A DNA stretch of 64,000 nt from Parapristionchus giblindavisi (lineage: Eukaryota > Nematoda > Chromadorea > Rhabditida > Diplogasteridae). The position numbers and the translations under genes are program-made. Each line of letters begins with the position of its first letter. Position 1 is the stretch's first letter. Of the stretch, positions 25,951-39,093 are shown one piece after another. The stretch spans positions 186,001-250,000 of the forward strand of contig CALSFV010000280.1 in assembly GCA_943737045.1 (NCBI GenBank), in the 5' to 3' direction. The notes under the pieces were generated by a model that saw nothing but the letters and a program-made list of their open reading frames with translations, was not told the DNA's origin and made no database searches.

Positions 25951-26445
25951 ACTTTTGCATTTTTTTCAAAATATTTTTGACATTTTTTCCGATTTTCAAG
26001 CCATATCCATATAACCTGTTGCTGTTTATGCTACTTTTGAAGCGAAACTAAAAATATCTAGGGCATGATGGACAAATAACAGAGTTAGACACCTTTCTTA
26101 TAGCATTTTCTGAGATTTATAACTCAAATACAGTACTTTCATTTGGGTGTTTGTTGCTACAGTAATTAGTATCTTGATCTGTCAATACATGTACACACCA
26201 TCATAAGTTTATTGATTGTATCGGATTCTCGGAGTGATAAAAACGCAGAGATAAACTCGCGTGATTTCCATTCTTTTGTTGTAAATGAGGGACAAATTGA
26301 AATTGAATATATAATCACTTCTTGTCACATCACTACAACACCTACATATATAATTGACTGATTAGAGATGACGAAAGGAGCGGCAACCAAACCCGTCTGA
26401 CATGCGCCGCACAAACCAAATAGGCCACATCTGTCAGTAGGCAAC

Positions 26446-26565
26446 ACTATCTCTGGATCCTCTGCAATTATCCGAGAAAATCTTTCGCCTTTTACTAAAG
26501 ATTTCCGTGCAGAGGATCAAACTATGAGTATTACTCATTTTTGGAATCCCCTCGAAAGAGCGGGA
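26446..26565 (+). ncRNA. U5: U5 snRNA gene, copy 18 (short Sm site)
   Basis: The Sm site has five T instead of six (ATTTTTGG), which still fits the Sm consensus. The length is 120 nt. The downstream microsatellite is interrupted (TTATAATTATT). Confidence 0.92.
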
Positions 26566-27315
26566 TAATAAATTGGAAAAAGGAAATCTAAGAAACAGTT
26601 TTATAATTCATAAAACTGTTTCTTAGAAAGCGAATGAGCGAAGTTTTCGACACCTCGGCTCTGTTTGGCATTATAAGGATCAAAGATCAGATCAGAATGT
26701 TGTTGAAAGATCAGAATGTTGTCGTTAGGATAAAATTATTATTATTATTATTATAATTATTTTAATTTAATAATTCAAGTTTTTTCTCCCATTGGCAGAC
26801 AATCTCTTCATCTCTTTATTTCAGGCGCGAAAAAGTCAGTTACAAATGAAATCTAAATTTACAAGTAAGACCGGAAGAATCAATCAATAAACCAACCGAA
26901 TAAATCAATAAGTGAACGGAATCAATCGATAACTGATTGTGAGGAATGATTAATAAGGCAATGTACAAATGGATATATGAACATATTAGTTGATGGACGT
27001 TATTTTTACAAGATCATACAAGCGAATGAGTGAAATTTTGATCCCTCGACTCTGTTTGACAGAATAAGGATCAAAGATCAAAGATCAAATTTCATTTGCC
27101 AATTTCTGAAAAGAAAAGAAATTATTTTCAACAGTTTTATGATGCATTAAACCGTTTCTTACAAAGCGAATGAGCGATATTTTTTATCCCTCTGCTCTGG
27201 TTGACAGAATAAAGATCAAAGATCAAAGATCAAAATTCATTTGTCAATTTCTCGATCTATACGTTTACTCGTGGTTAGTAGCGAATAGTCCCCAAGCTCG
27301 CACTCTCTCTATCCC

Positions 27316-27433
27316 GCTTACGACCATACCTCGTTGAGAACACGGCATCCCGTCCGATCTGCCAAGTTAAGCAACGGTGGGACAAGTTAGTACTTGGATC
27401 GGAGACGGCTTGGGAATCCTGGGTGTTGTAAGC
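27316..27433 (+). rRNA. 5S: 5S rRNA gene, copy 19 (variant)
   Basis: Carries the C67A and C69A pair of copy 18. The upstream spacer has a private TTTCTCGATC. Confidence 0.95.
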
Positions 27434-27928
27434 ACTTTTGCATTTTTTTCAAAATATTTTTGACATTTTTTCCGATTTTCAAGCCATATCCATATAACCT
27501 GTTGCTGTTTATGCTACTTTTGAAGCGAAACTAAAAATATCTAGGGCATGATGGACAAATAACAGAGTTAGACACCTTTCTTATAGCATTTTCTGAGATT
27601 TATAACTCAAATACAGTACTTTCATTTGGGTGTTTGTTGCTACAGTAATTAGTATCTTGATCTGTCAATACATGTACACACCATCATAAGTTTATTGATT
27701 GTATCGGATTCTCGGAGTGATAAAAACGCAGAGATAAACTCGCGTGATTTCCATTCTTTTGTTGTAAATGAGGGACAAATTGAAATTGAATATATAATCA
27801 CTTCTTGTCACATCACTACAACACCTACATATATAATTGACTGATTAGAGATGACGAAAGGAGCGGCAACCAAACCCGTCTGACATGCGCCGCACAAACC
27901 AAATAGGCCACATCTGTCAGTAGGCAAC

Positions 27929-28048
27929 ACTATCTCTGGATCCTCTGCAATTATCCGAGAAAATCTTTCGCCTTTTACTAAAGATTTCCGTGCAGAGGAT
28001 CAAACTATGAGTATTACTCATTTTTGGAATCCCCTCGAAAGAGCGGGA
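27929..28048 (+). ncRNA. U5: U5 snRNA gene, copy 19 (short Sm site)
   Basis: The same five-T Sm site as copy 18, 120 nt. It is the last U5 before the block that lacks U5. Confidence 0.92.
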
Positions 28049-28798
28049 TAATAAATTGGAAAAAGGAAATCTAAGAAACAGTTTTATAATTCATAAAACT
28101 GTTTCTTAGAAAGCGAATGAGCGAAGTTTTCGACACCTCGGCTCTGTTTGGCATTATAAGGATCAAAGATCAGATCAGAATGTTGTTGAAAGATCAGAAT
28201 GTTGTCGTTAGGATAAAATTATTATTATTATTATTATAATTATTTTAATTTAATAATTCAAGTTTTTTCTCCCATTGGCAGACAATCTCTTCATCTCTTT
28301 ATTTCAGGCGCGAAAAAGTCAGTTACAAATGAAATCTAAATTTACAAGTAAGACCGGAAGAATCAATCAATAAACCAACCGAATAAATCAATAAGTGAAC
28401 GGAATCAATCGATAACTGATTGTGAGGAATGATTAATAAGGCAATGTACAAATGGATATATGAACATATTAGTTGATGGACGTTATTTTTACAAGATCAT
28501 ACAAGCGAATGAGTGAAATTTTGATCCCTCGACTCTGTTTGACAGAATAAGGATCAAAGATCAAAGATCAAATTTCATTTGCCAATTTCTGAAAAGAAAA
28601 GAAATTATTTTCAACAGTTTTATGATGCATTAAACCGTTTCTTACAAAGCGAATGAGCGATATTTTTTATCCCTCTGCTCTGGTTGACAGAATAAAGATC
28701 AAAGATCAAAGATCAAAATTCATTTGTCAATTTCTCGATCTATACGTTTACTCGTGGTTAGTAGCGAATAGTCCCCAAGCTCGCACTCTCTCTATCCC

Positions 28799-28916
28799 GC
28801 TTACGACCATACCTCGTTGAGAACACGGCATCCCGTCCGATCTGCCAAGTTAAGCAACGGTGGGCCCAGTTAGTACTTGGATCGGAGACGGCTTGGGAAT
28901 CATGGGTGTTGTAAGC
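28799..28916 (+). rRNA. 5S: 5S rRNA gene, copy 20
   Basis: C104A (GGAATCATGGG) appears here and continues to copy 25. No U5 follows this gene. Confidence 0.96.
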
Positions 28917-29876
28917 ACTTTTGCATTTTTTTCAAAATATTTTTGACATTTTTTCCGATTTTTCAAGCCATATCCATATAACCTGTTGCTGTTTATGCTA
29001 CTTTTGAAGCGAAACTAAAAATATCTAGGGCATGATGGACAAATAACAGAGTTAGACACCTTTCTTATAGCATTTTCTGAGATTTATAACTCAAATACAG
29101 TACTTTCATTTGGGTGTTTGTTGCTACAGTAATTAGTATCTTGATCTGTCAATACATGTACACACAATTCATAAAACTGTTTCTTAGAAAGCGAATGAGC
29201 GAAGTTTTCGACACCTCGGCTCTGTTTGGCATTATAAGGATCAAAGATCAGATCAGAATGTTGTTGAAAGATCAGAATGTTGTCGTTAGGATAAAATTAT
29301 TATTATTATTATTATTATTATTTTAATTTAATAATTCAAGTTTTTTCTCCCATTGGTAGACAATCTCTTCATCTCTTTATTTCAGGCGCGAAAAATTCAG
29401 TTACAAATGAAATCTAAATTTACAAGTAAGACCGGAAGAATCAATCAATAAACCAACCGAGTAAATCAATAAGTGAACGGAATCAATCGATAACTGATTG
29501 TGAGGAAAGATTAATAAGGCAATGTACAAATGGATATATGAACATATTAGTTGATGGACGTTATTTTTACAAGATCATACAAGCGAATGAGTGAAATTTT
29601 GATCCCTCGACTCTGTTTGACAGAATAAGGATCAAAGATCAAAGATCAAATTTCATTTGCCAATTTCTGAAAAGAAAAGAAATTATTTTCAACAGTTTTA
29701 TGATGCATTAAACCGTTTCTTACAAAGCGAATGAGCGATATTTTTTATCCCTCTGCTCTGGTTGACAGAATAAAGATCAAAGATCAAAGATTAAAATTCA
29801 TTTGTCAATTTCTCAATCTATACGTTTACTCGCGGTTAGTAGCGAATAGTCCCCAAGCTCGCACTCTCTCTATCTC

Positions 29877-29994
29877 GCTTACGACCATACCTCGTTGAGA
29901 ACACGGCATCCCGTCCGATCTGCCAAGTTAAGCAACGGTGGGCCCAGTTAGTACTTGGATCGGAGACGGCTTGGGAATCATGGGTGTTGTAAGC
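29877..29994 (+). rRNA. 5S: 5S rRNA gene, copy 21
   Basis: C104A variant, 1078 bp after copy 20. The upstream base returns to ATCTCG. Confidence 0.96.
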
Positions 29995-30954
29995 ACTTTT
30001 GCATTTTTTTCAAAATATTTTTGACATTTTTTCCGATTTTTCAAGCCATATCCATATAACCTGTTGCTGTTTATGCTACTTTTGAAGCGAAACTAAAAAT
30101 ATCTAGGGCATGATGGACAAATAACAGAGTTAGACACCTTTCTTATAGCATTTTCTGAGATTTATAACTCAAATACAGTACTTTCATTTGGGTGTTTGTT
30201 GCTACAGTAATTAGTATCTTGATCTGTCAATACATGTACACACAATTCATAAAACTGTTTCTTAGAAAGCGAATGAGCGAAGTTTTCGACACCTCGGCTC
30301 TGTTTGGCATTATAAGGATCAAAGATCAGATCAGAATGTTGTTGAAAGATCAGAATGTTGTCGTTAGGATAAAATTATTATTATTATTATTATTATTATT
30401 TTAATTTAATAATTCAAGTTTTTTCTCCCATTGGTAGACAATCTCTTCATCTCTTTATTTCAGGCGCGAAAAATTCAGTTACAAATGAAATCTAAATTTA
30501 CAAGTAAGACCGGAAGAATCAATCAATAAACCAACCGAGTAAATCAATAAGTGAACGGAATCAATCGATAACTGATTGTGAGGAAAGATTAATAAGGCAA
30601 TGTACAAATGGATATATGAACATATTAGTTGATGGACGTTATTTTTACAAGATCATACAAGCGAATGAGTGAAATTTTGATCCCTCGACTCTGTTTGACA
30701 GAATAAGGATCAAAGATCAAAGATCAAATTTCATTTGCCAATTTCTGAAAAGAAAAGAAATTATTTTCAACAGTTTTATGATGCATTAAACCGTTTCTTA
30801 CAAAGCGAATGAGCGATATTTTTTATCCCTCTGCTCTGGTTGACAGAATAAAGATCAAAGATCAAAGATTAAAATTCATTTGTCAATTTCTCAATCTATA
30901 CGTTTACTCGCGGTTAGTAGCGAATAGTCCCCAAGCTCGCACTCTCTCTATCTC

Positions 30955-31072
30955 GCTTACGACCATACCTCGTTGAGAACACGGCATCCCGTCCGATCTG
31001 CCAAGTTAAGCAACGGTGGGCCCAGTTAGTACTTGGATCGGAGACGGCTTGGGAATCATGGGTGTTGTAAGC
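30955..31072 (+). rRNA. 5S: 5S rRNA gene, copy 22
   Basis: C104A variant in a U5-less 1078-bp unit. Confidence 0.96.
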
Positions 31073-32032
31073 ACTTTTGCATTTTTTTCAAAATATTTTT
31101 GACATTTTTTCCGATTTTTCAAGCCATATCCATATAACCTGTTGCTGTTTATGCTACTTTTGAAGCGAAACTAAAAATATCTAGGGCATGATGGACAAAT
31201 AACAGAGTTAGACACCTTTCTTATAGCATTTTCTGAGATTTATAACTCAAATACAGTACTTTCATTTGGGTGTTTGTTGCTACAGTAATTAGTATCTTGA
31301 TCTGTCAATACATGTACACACAATTCATAAAACTGTTTCTTAGAAAGCGAATGAGCGAAGTTTTCGACACCTCGGCTCTGTTTGGCATTATAAGGATCAA
31401 AGATCAGATCAGAATGTTGTTGAAAGATCAGAATGTTGTCGTTAGGATAAAATTATTATTATTATTATTATTATTATTTTAATTTAATAATTCAAGTTTT
31501 TTCTCCCATTGGTAGACAATCTCTTCATCTCTTTATTTCAGGCGCGAAAAATTCAGTTACAAATGAAATCTAAATTTACAAGTAAGACCGGAAGAATCAA
31601 TCAATAAACCAACCGAGTAAATCAATAAGTGAACGGAATCAATCGATAACTGATTGTGAGGAAAGATTAATAAGGCAATGTACAAATGGATATATGAACA
31701 TATTAGTTGATGGACGTTATTTTTACAAGATCATACAAGCGAATGAGTGAAATTTTGATCCCTCGACTCTGTTTGACAGAATAAGGATCAAAGATCAAAG
31801 ATCAAATTTCATTTGCCAATTTCTGAAAAGAAAAGAAATTATTTTCAACAGTTTTATGATGCATTAAACCGTTTCTTACAAAGCGAATGAGCGATATTTT
31901 TTATCCCTCTGCTCTGGTTGACAGAATAAAGATCAAAGATCAAAGATTAAAATTCATTTGTCAATTTCTCAATCTATACGTTTACTCGCGGTTAGTAGCG
32001 AATAGTCCCCAAGCTCGCACTCTCTCTATCTC

Positions 32033-32150
32033 GCTTACGACCATACCTCGTTGAGAACACGGCATCCCGTCCGATCTGCCAAGTTAAGCAACGGTGGGCC
32101 CAGTTAGTACTTGGATCGGAGACGGCTTGGGAATCATGGGTGTTGTAAGC
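32033..32150 (+). rRNA. 5S: 5S rRNA gene, copy 23
   Basis: C104A variant in a U5-less 1078-bp unit. Confidence 0.96.
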
Positions 32151-33113
32151 ACTTTTGCATTTTTTTCAAAATATTTTTGACATTTTTTCCGATTTTTCAA
32201 GCCATATCCATATAACCTGTTGCTGTTTATGCTACTTTTGAAGCGAAACTAAAAATATCTAGGGCATGATGGACAAATAACAGAGTTAGACACCTTTCTT
32301 ATAGCATTTTCTGAGATTTATAACTCAAATACAGTACTTTCATTTGGGTGTTTGTTGCTACAGTAATTAGTATCTTGATCTGTCAATACATGTACACACA
32401 ATTCATAAAACTGTTTCTTAGAAAGCGAATGAGCGAAGTTTTCGACACCTCGGCTCTGTTTGGCATTATAAGGATCAAAGATCAGATCAGAATGTTGTTG
32501 AAAGATCAGAATGTTGTCGTTAGGATAAAATTATTATTATTATTATTATTATTATTATTTTAATTTAATAATTCAAGTTTTTTCTCCCATTGGTAGACAA
32601 TCTCTTCATCTCTTTATTTCAGGCGCGAAAAATTCAGTTACAAATGAAATCTAAATTTACAAGTAAGACCGGAAGAATCAATCAATAAACCAACCGAGTA
32701 AATCAATAAGTGAACGGAATCAATCGATAACTGATTGTGAGGAAAGATTAATAAGGCAATGTACAAATGGATATATGAACATATTAGTTGATGGACGTTA
32801 TTTTTACAAGATCATACAAGCGAATGAGTGAAATTTTGATCCCTCGACTCTGTTTGACAGAATAAGGATCAAAGATCAAAGATCAAATTTCATTTGCCAA
32901 TTTCTGAAAAGAAAAGAAATTATTTTCAACAGTTTTATGATGCATTAAACCGTTTCTTACAAAGCGAATGAGCGATATTTTTTATCCCTCTGCTCTGGTT
33001 GACAGAATAAAGATCAAAGATCAAAGATTAAAATTCATTTGTCAATTTCTCAATCTATACGTTTACTCGCGGTTAGTAGCGAATAGTCCCCAAGCTCGCA
33101 CTCTCTCTATCTC

Positions 33114-33231
33114 GCTTACGACCATACCTCGTTGAGAACACGGCATCCCGTCCGATCTGCCAAGTTAAGCAACGGTGGGCCCAGTTAGTACTTGGATCGG
33201 AGACGGCTTGGGAATCATGGGTGTTGTAAGC
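33114..33231 (+). rRNA. 5S: 5S rRNA gene, copy 24
   Basis: C104A variant. The spacing is 1081 bp because of one extra ATT. Confidence 0.96.
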
Positions 33232-34194
33232 ACTTTTGCATTTTTTTCAAAATATTTTTGACATTTTTTCCGATTTTTCAAGCCATATCCATATAACCTG
33301 TTGCTGTTTATGCTACTTTTGAAGCGAAACTAAAAATATCTAGGGCATGATGGACAAATAACAGAGTTAGACACCTTTCTTATAGCATTTTCTGAGATTT
33401 ATAACTCAAATACAGTACTTTCATTTGGGTGTTTGTTGCTACAGTAATTAGTATCTTGATCTGTCAATACATGTACACACAATTCATAAAACTGTTTCTT
33501 AGAAAGCGAATGAGCGAAGTTTTCGACACCTCGGCTCTGTTTGGCATTATAAGGATCAAAGATCAGATCAGAATGTTGTTGAAAGATCAGAATGTTGTCG
33601 TTAGGATAAAATTATTATTATTATTATTATTATTATTATTTTAATTTAATAATTCAAGTTTTTTCTCCCATTGGTAGACAATCTCTTCATCTCTTTATTT
33701 CAGGCGCGAAAAATTCAGTTACAAATGAAATCTAAATTTACAAGTAAGACCGGAAGAATCAATCAATAAACCAACCGAGTAAATCAATAAGTGAACGGAA
33801 TCAATCGATAACTGATTGTGAGGAAAGATTAATAAGGCAATGTACAAATGGATATATGAACATATTAGTTGATGGACGTTATTTTTACAAGATCATACAA
33901 GCGAATGAGTGAAATTTTGATCCCTCGACTCTGTTTGACAGAATAAGGATCAAAGATCAAAGATCAAATTTCATTTGCCAATTTCTGAAAAGAAAAGAAA
34001 TTATTTTCAACAGTTTTATGATGCATTAAACCGTTTCTTACAAAGCGAATGAGCGATATTTTTTATCCCTCTGCTCTGGTTGACAGAATAAAGATCAAAG
34101 ATCAAAGATTAAAATTCATTTGTCAATTTCTCAATCTATACGTTTACTCGCGGTTAGTAGCGAATAGTCCCCAAGCTCGCACTCTCTCTATCTC

Positions 34195-34312
34195 GCTTAC
34201 GACCATACCTCGTTGAGAACACGGCATCCCGTCCGATCTGCCAAGTTAAGCAACGGTGGGCCCAGTTAGTACTTGGATCGGAGACGGCTTGGGAATCATG
34301 GGTGTTGTAAGC
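34195..34312 (+). rRNA. 5S: 5S rRNA gene, copy 25
   Basis: C104A variant and the last gene followed by the deletion. Confidence 0.96.
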
Positions 34313-35272
34313 ACTTTTGCATTTTTTTCAAAATATTTTTGACATTTTTTCCGATTTTTCAAGCCATATCCATATAACCTGTTGCTGTTTATGCTACTTT
34401 TGAAGCGAAACTAAAAATATCTAGGGCATGATGGACAAATAACAGAGTTAGACACCTTTCTTATAGCATTTTCTGAGATTTATAACTCAAATACAGTACT
34501 TTCATTTGGGTGTTTGTTGCTACAGTAATTAGTATCTTGATCTGTCAATACATGTACACACAATTCATAAAACTGTTTCTTAGAAAGCGAATGAGCGAAG
34601 TTTTCGACACCTCGGCTCTGTTTGGCATTATAAGGATCAAAGATCAGATCAGAATGTTGTTGAAAGATCAGAATGTTGTCGTTAGGATAAAATTATTATT
34701 ATTATTATTATTATTATTTTAATTTAATAATTCAAGTTTTTTCTCCCATTGGTAGACAATCTCTTCATCTCTTTATTTCAGGCGCGAAAAATTCAGTTAC
34801 AAATGAAATCTAAATTTACAAGTAAGACCGGAAGAATCAATCAATAAACCAACCGAGTAAATCAATAAGTGAACGGAATCAATCGATAACTGATTGTGAG
34901 GAAAGATTAATAAGGCAATGTACAAATGGATATATGAACATATTAGTTGATGGACGTTATTTTTACAAGATCATACAAGCGAATGAGTGAAATTTTGATC
35001 CCTCGACTCTGTTTGACAGAATAAGGATCAAAGATCAAAGATCAAATTTCATTTGCCAATTTCTGAAAAGAAAAGAAATTATTTTCAACAGTTTTATGAT
35101 GCATTAAACCGTTTCTTACAAAGCGAATGAGCGATATTTTTTATCCCTCTGCTCTGGTTGACAGAATAAAGATCAAAGATCAAAGATTAAAATTCATTTG
35201 TCAATTTCTCAATCTATACGTTTACTCGCGGTTAGTAGCGAATAGTCCCCAAGCTCGCACTCTCTCTATCTC

Positions 35273-35390
35273 GCTTACGACCATACCTCGTTGAGAACAC
35301 GGCATCCCGTCCGATCTGCCAAGTTAAGCAACGGTGGGCCCAGTTAGTACTTGGATCGGAGACGGCTTGGGAATCCTGTGTGTTGTAAGC
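35273..35390 (+). rRNA. 5S: 5S rRNA gene, copy 26
   Basis: G107T (AATCCTGTGTG) starts here and continues to copy 29. The upstream flank is of the short-unit type and the downstream flank is of the next sub-block, so the exchange point lies in or near this gene. Confidence 0.96.
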
Positions 35391-35886
35391 ACTTTTGCAT
35401 TTTTTTCAAACTATTTTTGACATTTTTTCCGATTTTCCAAGCCATATCCATATAACCTGTTGTTGTTTGTGCTACTTTTGAAGCGAAACTAAAAATATCT
35501 AGGGCATGATGGACAAATAACAGAGTTAGACACATTTTTTATAGCATTTTCTGAGATTTATAACTCAAATACAGTACTTTCATTTGGGTGTTTGTTGCTA
35601 CAGTAATTAGTATCTTGATCTGTCAATACATGTACACACCATCATAAGTTTATTGATTGTATCGGATTCTCGGAGTGATAAAAACGCAGAGATAAACTCG
35701 CGTGATTTCCATTCTTTTGTTGTAAATGAGGGACAAATTGAAATTGAATATATAATCACTTCTTGTCACATCACTACAACACCTACAGATATAATTGACT
35801 GATTAGAGATGACGAAAGGAGCGGCAACCAAACCCGTCTGACATGCGCCGCACAATCCAAATAGGCCACATCTGTCAGTAGGCAAC

Positions 35887-36007
35887 ACTATCTCTGGATC
35901 CTCTGCAATTATCCGAGAAAATCTTTCGCCTTTTACTAAAGATTTCCGTGCAGAGGATCAAACTATGAGTATTACTCATTTTTTGGAATCCCCTCGAAAG
36001 AGCGGGA
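35887..36007 (+). ncRNA. U5: U5 snRNA gene, copy 20
   Basis: Consensus U5, reappearing after six U5-less units. The upstream flank has CACAATCCAAATAGG. Confidence 0.94.
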
Positions 36008-36757
36008 TAATAAATTGGAAAAAGGAAATCTAAGAAACAGTTTTATAATTCATAAAACTGTTTCTTAGAAAGCGAATGAGCGAAGTTTTCGACACCTCGG
36101 CTCTGTTTGGCATTATAAGGATCAAAGATCAGATCAGAATGTTGTTGAAAGATCAGAATGTTGTCGTTAGGATAAAATTATTATTATTATTATTATTATT
36201 ATTTTAATTTAATAATTCAAGTTTTTTCTCCCATTGGTAGACAATCTCTTCATCTCTTTATTTCAGGCGCGAAAAATTCAGTTACAAATGAAATCTAAAT
36301 TTACAAGTAAGACCGGAAGAATCAATCAATAAACCAACCGAATAAATCAATAAGTGAACGGAATCAATCGATAACTGATTGTGAGGAAAGATTGATAAGG
36401 CAATGTACAAATGGATATATGAACATATTAGTTGATGGACGTTATTTTTACAAGATCATACAAGCGAATGAGTGAAATTTTGATCCCTCGACTCTGTTTG
36501 ACAGAATAAGGATCAAAGATCAAAGATCAAATTTCATTTGCCAATTTCTGAAAAGAAAAGAAATTATTTTCAACAGTTTTATGATGCATTAAACCGTTTC
36601 TTACAAAGCGAATGAGCGATATTTTTTATCCCTCTGCTCTGGTTGACAGAATAAAGATCAAAGATCAAAGATTAAAATTCATTTGTCAATTTCTCAATCT
36701 ATACGTTTACTCGTGGTTAGTAGCGAATAGTCCCCAAGCTCGCACTCTCTCTATCTC

Positions 36758-36875
36758 GCTTACGACCATACCTCGTTGAGAACACGGCATCCCGTCCGAT
36801 CTGCCAAGTTAAGCAACGGTGGGCCCAGTTAGTACTTGGATCGGAGACGGCTTGGGAATCCTGTGTGTTGTAAGC
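36758..36875 (+). rRNA. 5S: 5S rRNA gene, copy 27
   Basis: G107T variant, 1485 bp after copy 26. Confidence 0.96.
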
Positions 36876-37371
36876 ACTTTTGCATTTTTTTCAAACTATT
36901 TTTGACATTTTTTCCGATTTTCCAAGCCATATCCATATAACCTGTTGTTGTTTGTGCTACTTTTGAAGCGAAACTAAAAATATCTAGGGCATGATGGACA
37001 AATAACAGAGTTAGACACATTTTTTATAGCATTTTCTGAGATTTATAACTCAAATACAGTACTTTCATTTGGGTGTTTGTTGCTACAGTAATTAGTATCT
37101 TGATCTGTCAATACATGTACACACCATCATAAGTTTATTGATTGTATCGGATTCTCGGAGTGATAAAAACGCAGAGATAAACTCGCGTGATTTCCATTCT
37201 TTTGTTGTAAATGAGGGACAAATTGAAATTGAATATATAATCACTTCTTGTCACATCACTACAACACCTACAGATATAATTGACTGATTAGAGATGACGA
37301 AAGGAGCGGCAACCAAACCCGTCTGACATGCGCCGCACAATCCAAATAGGCCACATCTGTCAGTAGGCAAC

Positions 37372-37492
37372 ACTATCTCTGGATCCTCTGCAATTATCCG
37401 AGAAAATCTTTCGCCTTTTACTAAAGATTTCCGTGCAGAGGATCAAACTATGAGTATTACTCATTTTTTGGAATCCCCTCGAAAGAGCGGGA
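37372..37492 (+). ncRNA. U5: U5 snRNA gene, copy 21
   Basis: Consensus U5 with the CACAATCCAAATAGG upstream variant. Confidence 0.94.
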
Positions 37493-37661
37493 TAATAAAT
37501 TGGAAAAAGGAAATCTAAGAAACAGTTTTATAATTCATAAAACTGTTTCTTAGAAAGCGAATGAGCGAAGTTTTCGACACCTCGGCTCTGTTTGGCATTA
37601 TAAGGATCAAAGATCAGATCAGAATGTTGTTGAAAGATCAGAATGTTGTCGTTAGGATAAA

Positions 37662-37694
<33 letters not shown>

Positions 37695-38248
37695 TTAATT
37701 TAATAATTCAAGTTTTTTCTCCCATTGGTAGACAATCTCTTCATCTCTTTATTTCAGGCGCGAAAAAGTCAGTTACAAATGAAATCTAAATTTACAAGTA
37801 AGACCGGAAGAATCAATCAATAAACCAACCGAATAAATCAATAAGTGAACGGAATCAATCGATAACTGATTGTGAGGAATGATTAATAAGGCAATGTACA
37901 AATGGATATATGAACATATTAGTTGATGGACGTTATTTTTACAAGATCATACAAGCGAATGAGTGAAATTTTGATCCCTCGACTCTGTTTGACAGAATAA
38001 GGATCAAAGATCAAAGATCAAATTTCATTTGCCAATTTCTGAAAAGAAAAGAAATTATTTTCAACAGTTTTATGATGCATTAAACCGTTTCTTACAAAGC
38101 GAATGAGCGATATTTTTTATCCCTCTGCTCTGGTTGACAGAATAAAGATCAAAGATCAAAGATCAAAATTCATTTGTCAATTTCTCAATCTATACGTTTA
38201 CTCGTGGTTAGTAGCGAATAGTCCCCAAGCTCGCACTCTCTCTATCTC

Positions 38249-38366
38249 GCTTACGACCATACCTCGTTGAGAACACGGCATCCCGTCCGATCTGCCAAGT
38301 TAAGCAACGGTGGGCCCAGTTAGTACTTGGATCGGAGACGGCTTGGGAATCCTGTGTGTTGTAAGC
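38249..38366 (+). rRNA. 5S: 5S rRNA gene, copy 28
   Basis: G107T variant. The unit that follows contains the 2-kb palindromic insertion. Confidence 0.96.
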
Positions 38367-38862
38367 ACTTTTGCATTTTTTTCAAACTATTTTTGACATT
38401 TTTTCCGATTTTCCAAGCCATATCCATATAACCTGTTGTTGTTTGTGCTACTTTTGAAGCGAAACTAAAAATATCTAGGGCATGATGGACAAATAACAGA
38501 GTTAGACACATTTTTTATAGCATTTTCTGAGATTTATAACTCAAATACAGTACTTTCATTTGGGTGTTTGTTGCTACAGTAATTAGTATCTTGATCTGTC
38601 AATACATGTACACACCATCATAAGTTTATTGATTGTATCGGATTCTCGGAGTGATAAAAACGCAGAGATAAACTCGCGTGATTTCCATTCTTTTGTTGTA
38701 AATGAGGGACAAATTGAAATTGAATATATAATCACTTCTTGTCACATCACTACAACACCTACAGATATAATTGACTGATTAGAGATGACGAAAGGAGCGG
38801 CAACCAAACCCGTCTGACATGCGCCGCACAAACCAAATAGGCCACATCTGTCAGTAGGCAAC

Positions 38863-38983
38863 ACTATCTCTGGATCCTCTGCAATTATCCGAGAAAATCT
38901 TTCGCCTTTTACTAAAGATTTCCGTGCAGAGGATCAAACTATGAGTATTACTCATTTTTTGGAATCCCCTCGAAAGAGCGGGA
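38863..38983 (+). ncRNA. U5: U5 snRNA gene, copy 22
   Basis: Consensus U5, 110 bp before the palindromic element. Confidence 0.94.
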
Positions 38984-39093
38984 TAATAAATTGGAAAAAG
39001 GAAATCTAAGAAACAGTTTTATAATTCATAAAACTGTTTCTTAGAAAGCGAATGAGCGAAGTTTTCGACACCTCGGCTCTGTTTGGCATTATA

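Larger units (their letters stand above)
28917..35272 (+). repeat. Six short units lacking U5 (407-bp deletion)
   Basis: After 5S copies 20 to 25 the spacer jumps from GTACACAC straight to AATTCATAAAACTG. This removes the segment that corresponds to 967-1373 in the first unit, with the PSE-like block, the whole U5 gene and the left arm of the hairpin. The junctions are at 29165/29166, 30243/30244, 31321/31322, 32399/32400, 33480/33481 and 34561/34562. The resulting period is 1078 bp (1081 where one extra ATT is present). The six junctions are identical, so one deletion was amplified. Shared marks include AAATTCAG for AAAGTCAG and GAGGAAAGATT for GAGGAATGATT. Confidence 0.95.

Noticed and set aside
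29114..34722. Six 70-71 codon frames on the + strand ending in poly-leucine
   Set aside because: Each arises where the U5 deletion joins two spacer parts. The leucine run is the ATT (TTA) microsatellite. The frame is absent from undeleted units.
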